Assembly (NCBI GenBank): GCA_004369085.1
Contig: ML210149.1
Location: 372,001-436,000 of the forward strand
Origin: Coprinopsis marcescibilis
Taxonomy: Eukaryota; Basidiomycota; Agaricomycetes; Agaricales; Psathyrellaceae
DNA: 64,000 nucleotides
Direction: 5' to 3'
Shown: positions 10,701 through 21,667 of the stretch, one piece after another
Numbering within the stretch: the first letter of the stretch is position 1
How the letters are laid out: each line of letters begins with the position of its first letter
The notes under the pieces: generated by a model
The model's input: only the letters and a program-made list of their open reading frames with translations
Databases searched by the model: none
What the model was told of the DNA's origin: nothing
Position numbers and translations under genes: made by a program

Positions 10701-11401
10701 ATAATTTCCTCCACACTGCTCGCAAGGGAATCGTATTGCTCTGATTGCGAGCTACGAAACGTAAGTCAGTGTCAGAACTTCCGTGGTTCCAATTAGAGGC
10801 CAATCATACGTTCGAACAAGGTCCAAAGTCTTTATCTACAGTGCAGCAATCGAGCCACTGCATGGTAAGCGTTCTTGTCAAGTCCTGGGGTAAGCGTTCT
10901 TGTCAAGTCCTGGGGTAAGCGTTCTTGTCAAGTCCTGGAGACTCGAGACTCACCGTGTGTAAACTCAGGAAGGTTTGAACATCTTCGTTAAGGCGCCGTA
11001 GCTCAGCTGATATCTCTCCAGCATTCCAAGTCCTATCTCCCAACGAGCGCTTGAGCATCCTACGAGTCAATCTTTGGGTTTTACCAACGAAACTGCGGCA
11101 GAGGGTCAAATCGTACCCATGCAAGACTGAAAGAGTACTTACTCCGAGACTATTGATAGTGCATCATTGTACTCATCGTCCCGAATCACATTTCGCCTCT
11201 TGCTGTCTTCCAGAGATTCAACAACGAATTGCATTCGTTTGAGTAGACATTGAAGCTCGTCTTTATTGTCTTTGACCTGTTTACAAGATTGGCAGTCAGC
11301 CTACCCGTTGTTAATGCCAGAAGTTGTGATAAGCTCCGCACCTTTGAGACTGCTTTGTGGATTATTTGAAGCGCAGTGAGAGCCTCACCAACCCCACTCA
11401 T
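7732..11401 (-). CDS. RING paralog 1: helical N-terminus, QPWLDG domain, C-terminal RING-like finger
   Basis: About 17-18 exons from ATG 11401 (MSGVGEALTALQ) to TAG 7732 give roughly 850-900 aa. Exons from 11401 to 8948 close in phase. The N-terminal region is helical (VKDNKDELQC, TRRMLKRSLGDRTW, RRLNEDVQTFLSLH). A middle beta-rich region has PITVTDGDSVYDATATGG. Then comes a conserved domain with MFRREALWI, AVKVSAGGVNVISG, QPWLDGITVG, ELHKGYTVEEQVTG, GGLQFDIYP, SQKLYRD and PWFKLYDDYV. I recall this block as widespread in uncharacterised bacterial and fungal proteins. The end has a RING-like finger (CPKH...C...CGHTACGPC...CSHC). A ubiquitin-ligase role is inference. The exon pattern at 8600-8890 is uncertain. 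The intron at 8322-8263 uses a GC donor, and the intron at about 10953-10836 is expanded by a minisatellite. Confidence 0.75.
10864..10940 (+). repeat. Intronic minisatellite, 25-bp unit x3
   Basis: Three perfect head-to-tail copies of a 25-bp unit (starting TAAGCGTTCTTG at 10866, 10891 and 10916). They lie inside the intron between the FLSLHT and IKTLDLVR exons of RING paralog 1. The equivalent intron of paralog 2 lacks them and is about half as long. Confidence 0.9.
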
Positions 11402-11767
11402 GGTTGAGGCCTAGTGCTGGGGTAAAGCGCAGGACAGACCATGGGAATGGGCCATTATATAAGTACCTTTACAGCTTTTTGATGTTTGTCATGACCCTGA
11501 ATTGGAACTTGGAAGTGAATATACACTCGTAATACTGTATTAACAGATCTTCAGCTTTCCGCCGAGCCTGAGAACTATTATCTCCCGCATGCATGAAAGG
11601 CTCGAGGCAAACTCAAAAATACGCTCAGTGTTGGCTTATCAATATAGCACTCTCTCATAGTACACTCTGGCTGTCACAGTGGTAAAAACCTTGTTCCCAT
11701 TGGCAGGGTCTACCGTCTTGGTAACAAGTATGCACCATGACTCCATCAAATTTGTACAGACTGCCAA
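11402..11767 (-). promoter_or_regulatory. Promoter of RING paralog 1
   Basis: A TATATAATGG box on the minus strand at 11461-11452, about 50 bp upstream of the ATG, is conserved with the box in the relic copy at 6902-6911. The shared block CATCAAAAAGCTGT follows further upstream. The distal part is the 3' flank of RING paralog 2. Confidence 0.65.
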
Positions 11768-14700
11768 TTAAGCCTCGTATACAGGCGGAGTGGTGCGCTG
11801 TGGTTCTTGGACCTCGTTCCACTGCTTGAGTGGTGCAACATCGTCCTCGAATAGGTGGATAACTTGAACTTTCCCAAACTTGACGGCATGCGTCGCCAAC
11901 TGCTCAATCTGTTGGATATCCCAGTGTCCTTCGTCATCGCCTTCCTTGTCGGTGGCTACTGCTGAGATTTGTGGAATTGGCTGCTTCAGCCCGACAAATT
12001 TGGAGACCGCCGAACCGCAGCTGCACTTGGAGCCACCGAGAATAGCGCTACCCAAGCATTGGGGGCATGCAGGATGGCCACACGGGCGGAAAATGCAGGA
12101 TGCGGTAGAAATGGGGTGTTCGTGGCAAGGAGGTGGGGCGTCGGGGTTCACAACTGGATCTGGTGTTGGTTGTCCTGCGCCGAACTTCTTCTTGTCCAGC
12201 TGGGCAACGGATACGACGGATTTGAGAGCTTCGGAGACACCGGTGATTGCCTCGACGTAGTCATCGAAGAGTTTGAACCAAGGTATCCCGTGTCGCAGAT
12301 ACAAGTCGCGATTGACAGGAGTGAACGGTGGGACGATACCTGTGAGTTCCTGAAACGTCCGTTCAACGGCTGGATGGAAACGACGATGAGCAGCAGACCT
12401 ACCTCCCAAACTTCAGGAGTGACGATATGGATATGGAAGCGACGGCCTAGTTCTTCGTTGTAGACCTGAACAATTCAAAGACATAAATGTGGCCATCTCA
12501 GTATGAAAAGGCTTGGACTAACCCGAGTTGAATTCTTATCTTTATAAATCTTTTGAACGCTAACCAGAATAGTCAGTTCCGTTGAGCGGGGACTTGAAGA
12601 GTACTTGGTGTAACTACACACATTTTGCCTCCCGCTGCGATTCCAAGAACTCTTCTGCTCGAGTGAGCTTCACCCCAGAAACCAGGGCTCCCAGCGAGCA
12701 TAGCGCCGTAGTCTACGTATGCAGCTCGAATGTGGGGGTTGCGGGTGCCAGGAGGGAAAGGAACCTGTCGAATGTAGTCCGACAAAACCCAGTTGTAATA
12801 GATTTGAGGGGTCATAGAGCTGGAAGGACTAGAAATATTGATTAGCACATCGCGAAACTCGCACAAAATGGCTGACGCAAACCGGAAATAAGAGATGGTG
12901 CTCCCAACTGCCAATCCGAGCTCCGCAGGTGTAGAGACAACCGACTTTGCTTGGGTGTCACCGGAGTTCACTTTAAATTGACCACTTGGGGTCGTTCGAC
13001 GGGGGTAGATATCAAATTGGATACCGCCCACTTTGGCTTTGCCAGTCACTTGTTCTTCAACGGTATATCCTTTGTGTAGCTCCGTGACAACGAACTGAAG
13101 GGTTAGAAGAGTTGAATTGGGTTATTGAGTTTGTCGAGGAACTAAGTACGTACCTGACGGACGAACCCATCACCAATGGCAATTCCATCCAGCCATGGCT
13201 GGAGACCAGCAACGATATAGTCCTGGTGGACAGAAGATTTCAATGGCGCGGGCGCGGAGGTAGGTACACCGGATATTGCATTAACACCTAGATATAGATT
13301 ACACATAAGAGGATGGCTTTGTGCAACTACTAAAAAGACTGCTCACCACCAACGGATACCTTTACAGCAGGACGCTCGGAGTCTTCGTCCGAACAGAAGG
13401 ATATCCACAGTGCTTCTCGACGGAACATTGGCTGTTGAAGCAGTGAGATTACATTCTATCATACGGAGACACCAACGTACCAGAACGAATCCACCTCGCC
13501 GTTTCATGTCCTCAGAAACTCTGGAGCCCAGCTGGGAGACCGGGAAAAGTGGAAATGCGCCAAGGTCCTGATAGATATGTTAGTGTTGTGTAGTGGGCCT
13601 AAGATGGACGGCATACAGGCGGGAGGCTGCTTGCTCCTTCATCATCACTATCAGGGACTCTGAGGGTGCGATGACACTTGATATCGACTTCCGCCACCGA
13701 AATAGTGTCCGAATTCCATCTAACTTCGGTTTTCATAGGAAGAATCTTATCGCCCGAAAGGGAGCCGTGATACTCGTCGTACTTGTCTTTCCACCATAAA
13801 AGGGGTTCGGTCTTGGAGATCTGAAGACCGCCCGGTGCGCTGGCATCGTAAACAGAGGTGCCCTCAGTGACTGTGATCGGTAAAGTTGTTTCTTCCAAGA
13901 AATGTGCAGGGCGATTGAAACCTAAGAACAAGTCAAAAGACGTAGCTTTCGAAGAATGTTGGAATCTCACCAGCTTCTGCGACCACATTGTAGACGTCCT
14001 TGACTTTTGCATTGGCCTTGACCATGAATGTTTTGGAGAAGGTCTCATCGGAGGCAGAGGACTTTGTCAACCCATAGATGGTAAGGGGCACAGTGTTGAC
14101 GGAGGCTAACTTGTCGAACAAAACAGGTCGTTCTTGAGGTCCAGTCCTTCCTACAGCAGCAGCAGACCCAGCCTGGATAAGATATATTGATCAATATCAA
14201 CACTTGGGGGCACTATAACTCTCATCCTACCCGCAGGTCAGACCAGCCTTTGGCGATTGATTGGGAACCTTCAGGTCCTCGTGTGAGGGATAGAGACTGA
14301 ACTTGAGCTAACAAAGCTCCATAGCCTGGAAGCGAGCTGGAAAGAATGTCACCATCGAGTTCGCAACTTGCAGATTGCTCTCACGTTTCGTTGATTGCGG
14401 TCTGCGCTCCTGCGGGCAATGGCTTAGGTTTAGAGGATTCTTTCATAGCAATATCAAGCTCTGTTATCTATTATCGGACGTTATAATGCTTGTTCCCCTT
14501 CGCGCAATGTAACACTTACCTTGGCGATGATCTCTTCGACACTGACAGCAAGGGAGCTGTACTGCTCGGACTGTGAACTGGAAGGGACTAGTGGGCCTCG
14601 TTGCTTTGTACAGGCTGAAAAGGAAACATACGTTCTGACCAGGTCCAACGTCTTGATCTGTTTTCAGGTGAGTACCGCGGCCTGAGGAACACCAGCTAAC

Positions 14701-15146
14701 ACAAGACTCACGGCGTGTAGGCTGAGAAACGTCTGAACGTCTTCGTTGAGGCGACGTAAATCTGCCGCGATCTCGCCAGAATTCCAGGTCCTATCACCCA
14801 GCGAACGTTTCAGCATCCGTCGGGTGAGTCGCTGGGTTCGACTAATCAACCTATGATACATTGAGTACACTTGAAGCAGACCTTGCAGAAGAAAACGTAC
14901 TCGGAAACCGTGGTCAAAGCATCGTTGTATTCGCTATCCCGAATGACGTCGCGGGTCTTGCTGTCTTCCAACGATTCGACGACCAGTTGGATGCGTTGAG
15001 TCAGACATTGAAGTTCTTCTTTATTATCCTTGACCTACGCAAGATACCTATTAGCATAGGGATCCTGTTGAACTTATCGGGGGGCGCACCTTGGAAACAA
15101 CTCCATAGATTAGTTGAAGTGCTGAAAGGGCTTCTCCTGCGCTCAT
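11768..15146 (-). CDS. RING paralog 2: same architecture, tandem duplicate
   Basis: Exon 1 is MSAGEALSALQLIYGVVSK (ATG 15146) and the stop is TAA at 11770-11768. The exon order matches paralog 1: VKDNKEELQCLTQRIQLVV, TRRMLKRSLGDRTWNSGE, SQSEQYSSLAVSVEEIIAK, a beta-rich VTEGTSVYDASAPGG region, MFRREALWISF, KVSVGGVNAISG, LQPWLDGIAIGDGFVRQ, ELHKGYTVEEQVTGKAKVGG, a segment FPPGTRNPHIRAAYVDYGAM, VQKIYKDKNSTR, HIHIVTPEVWE and PWFKLFDDYVEAI. It ends in a RING-like finger (CHEH...CIFRPCGHPACPQC...CSC). The last zinc pair is C-x-C here but C-x2-C in paralog 1. The introns corresponding to paralog 1's GC-AG intron and minisatellite intron are ordinary GT-AG introns here. Function unknown; ubiquitin ligase is a reasonable inference from the finger. 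Confidence 0.75.
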
Positions 15147-15603
15147 TCTGTCGCCTTGAAGGAACACGAGAAGATACTACTCCACGTTGAGGCACAAATA
15201 CCATCTATTGCCCTTGGTTTCCCAAGCAAGTCCAGCGTGACCTGCCCGCAGAGGATATGTTTTCGATTAGGGCGTCGTGCTGAAATTTCGGTCTGTTAAT
15301 GTCAATCTATAAATATCTTTGAAGCCGTCCAGACTACAGATTCCATATTGCTTAATTTGATCTTCCCATATACCCAATGGGCTTGTTGGAGCGTGAGCTG
15401 GAGAGTTGGAATTCCATTTCTCAGTTTCCACATTCAAAGGTGGAGGTGGAGAGAAAAGGCAGTGTGCCAAACTTCGACGTCCGACCCCTGGGCCTGGCAC
15501 TGCATCGCCACAATCGGAGCAATCAAAATATACCCCACGAGTCGAATCTGGTTACGAGGAACATGCAAGCGGTATTCAGCTTCTCGCTCTTGCCTGGACT
15601 TCC
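15147..15603. promoter_or_regulatory. Divergent intergenic region: RING paralog 2 / membrane protein
   Basis: About 460 bp between two divergent starts. A TATTTATAG element on the minus strand near 15316-15307 is a candidate TATA box for RING paralog 2. A plus-strand ORF running from 15406 into the membrane-protein gene has no protein-like character before 15604 and is treated as leader sequence. Confidence 0.4.
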
Positions 15604-16754
15604 ATGTCCACAGGCGTTCATCCCAGTACCTTTCTATACGCCCGGGCCACTAGTTCTAATGGTACTTCGGTGCTAGAATCCTTCGCGGAAGAAATCCAGT
15701 GCTACAGCCTTCCATATGGTCTCCTCGGCTTCATATCTCACGTCCTAACCTACTACACCATTGTGTGTTTATGGTTTGGGCGCAAGCCTCTCTGGCCTTT
15801 CTCCCGGGTCAGCTTTTCTCGATTCGATCTCGCGCTGGGAGGGTTCGGTCTCCTAATCTCGACACTTCTCTCAATTGTCACCATTGTGCGGTGCAAGGAT
15901 ACATGGCAGCTGCTGGTTATCGCCGTCTGGAAGATGAGCATGTCCTTGCTCAATGGCCTTACTGCTGTGCATGTGGCAATTCTCTTCACATTGAGGAAGA
16001 TGAAGCTGCGGAAGGCGGCCAAGAAGAGGAGGCGAGAGGGATCGGACGAGAGTAATGAGACGGCGGTTAGCGGGGTAAAATTAGAGGAAGCGGCAGAAGC
16101 GGAGTCTGGGAAGGGAAGGCACAAGAAGGAGAAGAGCACTGAGACTACGACCGGAAGCCACAAGAAAGAGAAGAGCACCGATTCGAAGACTGGAAAGCAC
16201 ACGAAAGAGAGGAGCACGAAGTCGAAGGCTGCTGATGAAGAGGCGCCGGTCGTACCAAAGGACAAAGACGAACCTGCCATTTCTGTAAAAGTGGATCCAC
16301 TCAAGGTGGTTGCCTGGTGGATTGTGTTATGTGAGTGGCTGAACAGGTTGCTGAAAATTACGAACTAACTGGATCTCCAGATATACCAGGCATGTTTGCA
16401 GGAATTACGGGACTTATGGCTCTCGTCGTTGAAGCACAGGGCCACGGAGGCATCCGCGGGTTAACAGCTGGCTTCTACGCAATTGTAGGGGCAGGCACGC
16501 TGTTCACAATCCTCGGAATTGTCTACAGGCTCAGGAAAGACCAAGGCGAACTCGGTCGACCTGAGAAGGCAAAGCGGATCATACTTGGGGCGATCGTCTG
16601 GGTTGTGGGTTCGTTTAGTATCCTCGCGGTGTTCTACTCGGACTGGGCGTTGGGCATGATGACGAACAACATAACTGGGCTTCCTAGCAGCGATGCAGCC
16701 GCCGTGTACTGGACATATTGGGTCGCGAAACGCCTCCCGATGTTCAGCCTGTAG
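15604..16754 (+). CDS. Multi-pass membrane protein with Lys-rich cytoplasmic loop (366 aa)
   Basis: Two exons (15604-16330, 16381-16754) join in phase. The start MSTGVHPSTFLYAR was preferred over an upstream in-frame ATG at 15406 because the conserved-looking sequence begins here. Hydrophobic segments: LPYGLLGFISHVLTYYTIV, LALGGFGLLISTLLSIV, LLVIAVWKMSMSLLNGL-, then after a long charged loop VVAWWIVLYIPGMFAGITGL, YAIVGAGTLFTILGIV and IILGAIVWVVGSFSILAVFY. That makes about six membrane segments. The loop between the third and fourth holds three degenerate 13-14-residue Lys-rich repeats (GRHKKEKSTETTT, GSHKKEKSTDSKT, GKHTKERSTKSKA). No transporter or receptor family was recognised. It is a fungal protein of unknown function, probably in plasma or internal membranes. 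Confidence 0.75.
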
Positions 16755-17243
16755 GCTGTAGGCCATGCTCCTAGATAGTAAACGGACTTTGTCCTCCCAA
16801 ATAGTCAATAGAAAACCTTGAACGCAGTACTCAGCATGTGAGCCGGACCTGAAGAACGTTCTGATCACTGCACTCGGCGTGCGGAGCCCTACACATTCTC
16901 AGTAGAAACACGTCCATGCCTTCCACTGGTTCGGTCTCACCTTATTCGACATCCATAATGCACTAGAATGCAAAAGGTTCTCCGTGCAATTCCTGAATGT
17001 ACATGCATGCGTTTAGCCTGTAAGTAGTGTGGATCCAGGCAATTCAAGTGCAAGGAAGCCTTTCTGTTAAAGTAAAACACGTCGCAGGTTTGGCTGAAAC
17101 TGTCGGACCACGCGTTGTTTGTTCTTGCTTGGAATGAAAGCTGGATCTGGCGATCACGGGACCCGCGTTGAATGGGAGGGGTTTAATACAAAGTTAAAGA
17201 GGCCTTTGCGTTCCTTTCTTTTGTTCAATATCCCTCCCCGACA
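16755..17243. other. Gap between membrane protein and F-box/WD40 gene
   Basis: About 490 bp holding the 3' flank of the membrane-protein gene and the promoter and leader of the F-box gene. No ORF or RNA gene is supported. No certain TATA box was seen. Confidence 0.4.
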
Positions 17244-20200
17244 TTGTCGTCGTCGTCGGCCATGGCGTCCTCAGCGTATTTTATGTCTTCGTCGTCGTCG
17301 CAGGCGTTCAGCTCCCATCAACCATCAATCCCCACAACGCCCCCGCACCGTCATCGGCCCGCCCCAGGAACAAGCACTGGCCCGACGTTCCAAGCGCCAT
17401 CGCGACATCCTGCTTATCATCCTCACCACCATCGGCGGACGGCCTCGTCGTCGTCGGTACTCCAGTTTATGACGGGGCCAAGTTTATCGCACCAACCAGC
17501 GAGCCCGTCGCCAAGCATCGCCAGGAGAAACCCGTCATCGGCTACCCCAGACTCCGATTCCCCGCGTTTCTCTCGCTTACTGTCAACTGTCTTGGGTTCG
17601 CCTTTCTTGACAACCTCAGACCTACCCACAGGAAGTGGCTCAGTAGAGATGGAGATGATGGATGCTTCTTCTGCCAGACCGTCGTCCCCAACTCCATCTG
17701 TGGACTTCTCAATAATTGACATCGACCTGGACAACCTCGACGTTCAATTCTCAACCAATACCGCCGTTCCAGGTGGATATCCAACGAGACGCTCTCGCCA
17801 TTGGCCGGGTCACGGAAGATCACTTTCATCTTCAGTGGCTGGCATGTCCCTCTCACGCAGTTACGCCAATGACTTCGCTAGGGGCTTGTCAGATAACAAC
17901 CCAGCAGCCTTTGCCACCGGTTCCAGAGATACAACTCCAGCTAGACATGCGGCTCCATCGCCAGGTAGCCTCAAATCCATTCTTCCCCGAATCTGGGATG
18001 CACTTTCGTCGCCAGGACGTGCATTAAGCTTCCACCCCTCGTTCAATATGAGCTCTAATAACCTCTCCGGAGCTTCATCGACATCTTCTTCGAGGGCAGC
18101 CTCTCCCTCATCCCGGCGCGCCTTAAACACCCTTTCTCAATCCTGGTACCACCTCCCACAGCCCGACGAAGACTCAGAACGACAGCGTTCTACCATCTGG
18201 AGCACATATCATGCTAAAGGGAGAGGCAAATCCAGAGCCGGAAGCTTCTTTTCTAGGAATAGTAGTAGAGGGGAATTGAGCGACGATGTCAACTATTCTG
18301 AGCTGGATCCGCTGGATGGCGAAGAGGGAGAACTTATCGATGACGAGGCTTGTTTTGTTGATATCAGAGCGGTCACTGGGATCGGTAAGTGGACCAATTC
18401 TACTTTTCTCACACCAACTAATGAACTTGGTTGGTGCAACTTTGAAGATATACTGGGCCTTCTGCCTCCTGAAATTGCGCTGCAAATACTCATACTACTG
18501 TGTCCACCTCCACTGGATTCTTCGGCATATTCACCAACATCATCAACCTCCCGGTCGAACAACAGCTCCCTGTCGAGTAGTTCTGAATCGTCCATGTGCT
18601 CCGCAGCTAGCAACAGGACCTGTGCTCGATCTAATTGCGCGTTGTCGCCAGTTCCAGACCCAGAGATTGCACTCCACGCCGTTCTCGCGTGTCGATCAGT
18701 CTCCCGTACTTGGAGGCGTCTATCTAGCGACAACGCCGTGTGGCGCGCGATGTTTTTGGGACGATGGGGGATTGATTTGGCAAAGGCCACCCCAGAAGCC
18801 ATTTTACGAACAGACTTCAGACCACTCGGCCGAGAGTCAATGGGGCCCACTTGGGATTACGACTTTGGCAGGGATCCCCGAAGGACCATCGCTCAACCCT
18901 TGGCCACACCTAATGCAAAACGACGCGGCAATACCCGCGATCGAAGCCACTATCTTTCACCTCACCGAATCTCCTACATTACGTCAGAAACGCCGCAGTC
19001 CCTCACTAATGCACCCCTGCAATTGGATTGGCGCGTTCTCTATCGCGAAAGGTTGGAACTTGACATGCGATGGGCAGGAATTGTTCCGAGAAAGACGACC
19101 CCAGCTCCAACGTTTTCGTCCATGTTTTTTGACTCCTTGGACCCTTTCGGTGAGGATGTTGAATCGAAAGAGAACATCAAGCCTTGGGAACCAGCTGTTC
19201 GAAAGATGAACGGCCATACTGACAGGTAGGTGTGCCTGGCTCTATCCTGTTGTCTCGTCATGCTGATCCCCGCCATTTAGTGTATACTGTCTTGAGTTCG
19301 ATTCTCAGCGAATCGTGACCGGATCAAGAGACCGTACAATCAAGGTATGGAGCCTCAAGACTGGACAGATCCTGGGTACCTTCCGTGGCGTCCACAATGG
19401 AAGTGTCCTTTGTCTGAAGTTTGAACGGGACTGGGATCGTTGGGCTAGTGGATCTGGAGAGAGAAAGGGAACACTTGTCAGTGGCAGCAGTGACTGTTCG
19501 ATATGTGTCTGGGATCTCGAATTGGGAGACGTCTTACCTGGAACCGACGAGCGAGAGGTCAAAGCCGAAGTTCGGGCAATTCTGAAGGGTCACGAAGGCG
19601 GCGTCTTGGACATCCGTATGGATGAGAAATGGATCGTGAGCTGGTCAGTGTCAATGACATGTTCTCGACGGCCAAAGTTGACAAAGTGGTGTATCAGCTC
19701 CAAGGATGCCTCCATTCGCGTATGGGACCGCCATACTCTGGAGCCGGTCCGCGTTCTCAGAGGTCACGAAGGTCCTGTCAACGCTATCGGATTCCAGGAT
19801 GACAAAGTGGTGAGTATTTTGGTCACGGTTGGTCCTACGTCGGAAATTGTGACTGATCGGGAGGTTTTCAGGTCAGCGCCAGCGGCGACGGGAAGATGAT
19901 CTTGTGGGATATTGTGAACGGCGAGCGCATTCGTACCTTTGAGGGTCACGACCGCGGCCTGGCCTGTATCGAGTTCAAGGTGCGCAACCCTGCATCTCCG
20001 GCCCTCTTTTATCGGGTTATTAAGTGATATTTCAGGGAAATCTGATTGTTTCTGGGTCCAACGATTGCAAGATCAAAGTCTGGGATCCCTGGACTGGTGA
20101 ATGTTTGCGCACGTTGCCTGGACATGAAGCCCTCGTGCGTGCACTCTCGTTTGATCCAAGAACGGGGCGCCTCGTTAGTGTGAGCTACGACAAGAACGTC

Positions 20201-20478
20201 AAGGTATGGGATCTGCGCACTGGTAAGTCTCCTCATATACCCAATCCTGGATTAGCTTAATGAACCTCGGCTTGTAGGCAAACTTATTCGAGAGTTCCAG
20301 CGCATGCACACGAGCCATATCTTCGATGTCAAGTTCGATGTGGCTCGTATTGTCACGTAGGTTTCTTGGTAGCACGTTCTTGGACTCTCGCTGACATATT
20401 TAAGACAGAACATCTCATGATCATCAGATCATAGAACTCGACTTTTCGGCAGGGTTGGATACATCGTTGTTCATTTGA
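17244..20478 (+). CDS. F-box / WD40-repeat protein (SCF substrate receptor-like, 966 aa)
   Basis: Seven exons (17244-19225, 19281-19643, 19698-19809, 19872-19979, 20036-20222, 20278-20356, 20409-20478) close in phase to 966 aa. The first 390 residues are Ser/Pro-rich and probably disordered. An F-box lies at about residues 400-510 (LLPPEIALQILILL ... ACRSVSRTWRRLSSDNAVWRAMF), interrupted by a Ser-rich insert. A helical linker follows (DWRVLYRERLELDMRWAGI). Residues of about 655-966 form seven WD repeats, each ending in a KVW, CVW, RVW or LW type motif (GSRDRTIKVW, GSSDCSICVW, CSKDASIRVW, SASGDGKMILW, GSNDCKIKVW, SVSYDKNVKVW, then a degenerate last blade). F-box plus WD40 proteins act as substrate receptors in SCF ubiquitin ligases (Cdc4, Met30 and Pop1 types). 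Which subfamily this belongs to could not be decided. Confidence 0.88.
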
Positions 20479-21667
20479 TGCCTGCCGACCTTGTTCGGTT
20501 GCGGTCTGCATCCGCCTAATAACCTGTGAGGCAGTTATGTACCCGTTCGTACGTTGATCACTTCTCTCGTATGTTGGTTTTCGAACCGAATGTTCTTTCC
20601 GCCCACAACGCAACTTGGATGGCCTTTGCACTTCCTTTTCTATCTCTGGATGAATATCGTACTGTATCATATGAATTTTCAGCAGCTTTCTGCGGCATGT
20701 ACTATAGTTTTGTAACATATACGTTTGATACCCTTTTATGTTTGTGCAAACAGTACTAGCGTCTGTGTCGACACTGTTGTATAGTAGCTAATTCCTTGGA
20801 AACCTGCAATCGGGATGCGAATTTTGGACGGACGACCAGTGGCCTACTTACTACAGTTGCCACACATCGGTGTGACGGTGTGACCACTGCGGACCTTGGG
20901 GTGGACGTTATCTGGACGGTTGCTTGTTCTATTCCCGGCGTTTGCTCCAAAAAAAGAACCGGCATCGATTCATAGAGTCTACGGCACGTACGGAGTAAGT
21001 ATGCAGTGAAAGGTATAGATTACAGATGGTGCAGACGAATTAAGTGACAGCGGCAATGCTTTGTCCAAATAAAGTGCAGGTTGGGAAAGAATCCATGATG
21101 GTGGAGATGCAGTTGTGAAAGTGGACACTGGACTGGTTATGCTTGTGTGGTTGTTGTACAGGTAAGTTGCGGTAGGTATGTAATAGATAGCGCGAGTAAA
21201 ATATGTAATACCGAGAGGGAGTGATAACATGCGAATGAGGTTGAAAGCTGAATTTTGAAGGATATACGATATGTGGAATGCACGGTGAAGGTCGAATGGT
21301 GCCCAGCCTGGTAGGAGAGAAAGCGAAAGACTTGTCAATGAAAGGATTGACAGCGCTGCACTTGAATGGCAGCATGTTATCCCAATTGGTGGGGATAAGT
21401 TAGCGAGAGGTGGCTATTGTTAAAGTAAAAGTTAATATGAAGGTAATATTGTTGGTCAGTCAGCAGTCAGTTGTCGACAGAAGACGTGAAAGAGCTTGAG
21501 AAATGAATGTGTGATGTGCGATGAGAACGATAGTGAAGGTGGATTTCCAATCGGTTTGCCACGCCAGAGTTGCGGGAAAAGCTGCCGAACGGTGAAAGTA
21601 GCGGACGTTGCCATAATAGTAAATGAGTGCGAAGATAGAGGAGAGGAGCTGGAAACCCGCCGGAGGG
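20479..21667. other. Convergent intergenic region
   Basis: About 1.2 kb between two convergent stops, presumably both 3' UTRs. Short ORFs here have no recognisable composition or motif. No tRNA or repeat was seen. Confidence 0.4.

Noticed and set aside
15406..15603. Upstream extension of the membrane-protein ORF
   Set aside because: Composition changes abruptly at MSTGVHPSTF and the extension overlaps two other open frames, so it is more likely leader.
18286..19209. 307-codon plus-strand ORF
   Set aside because: Out-of-frame shadow of the F-box/WD40 gene; the true frame has the F-box motif.
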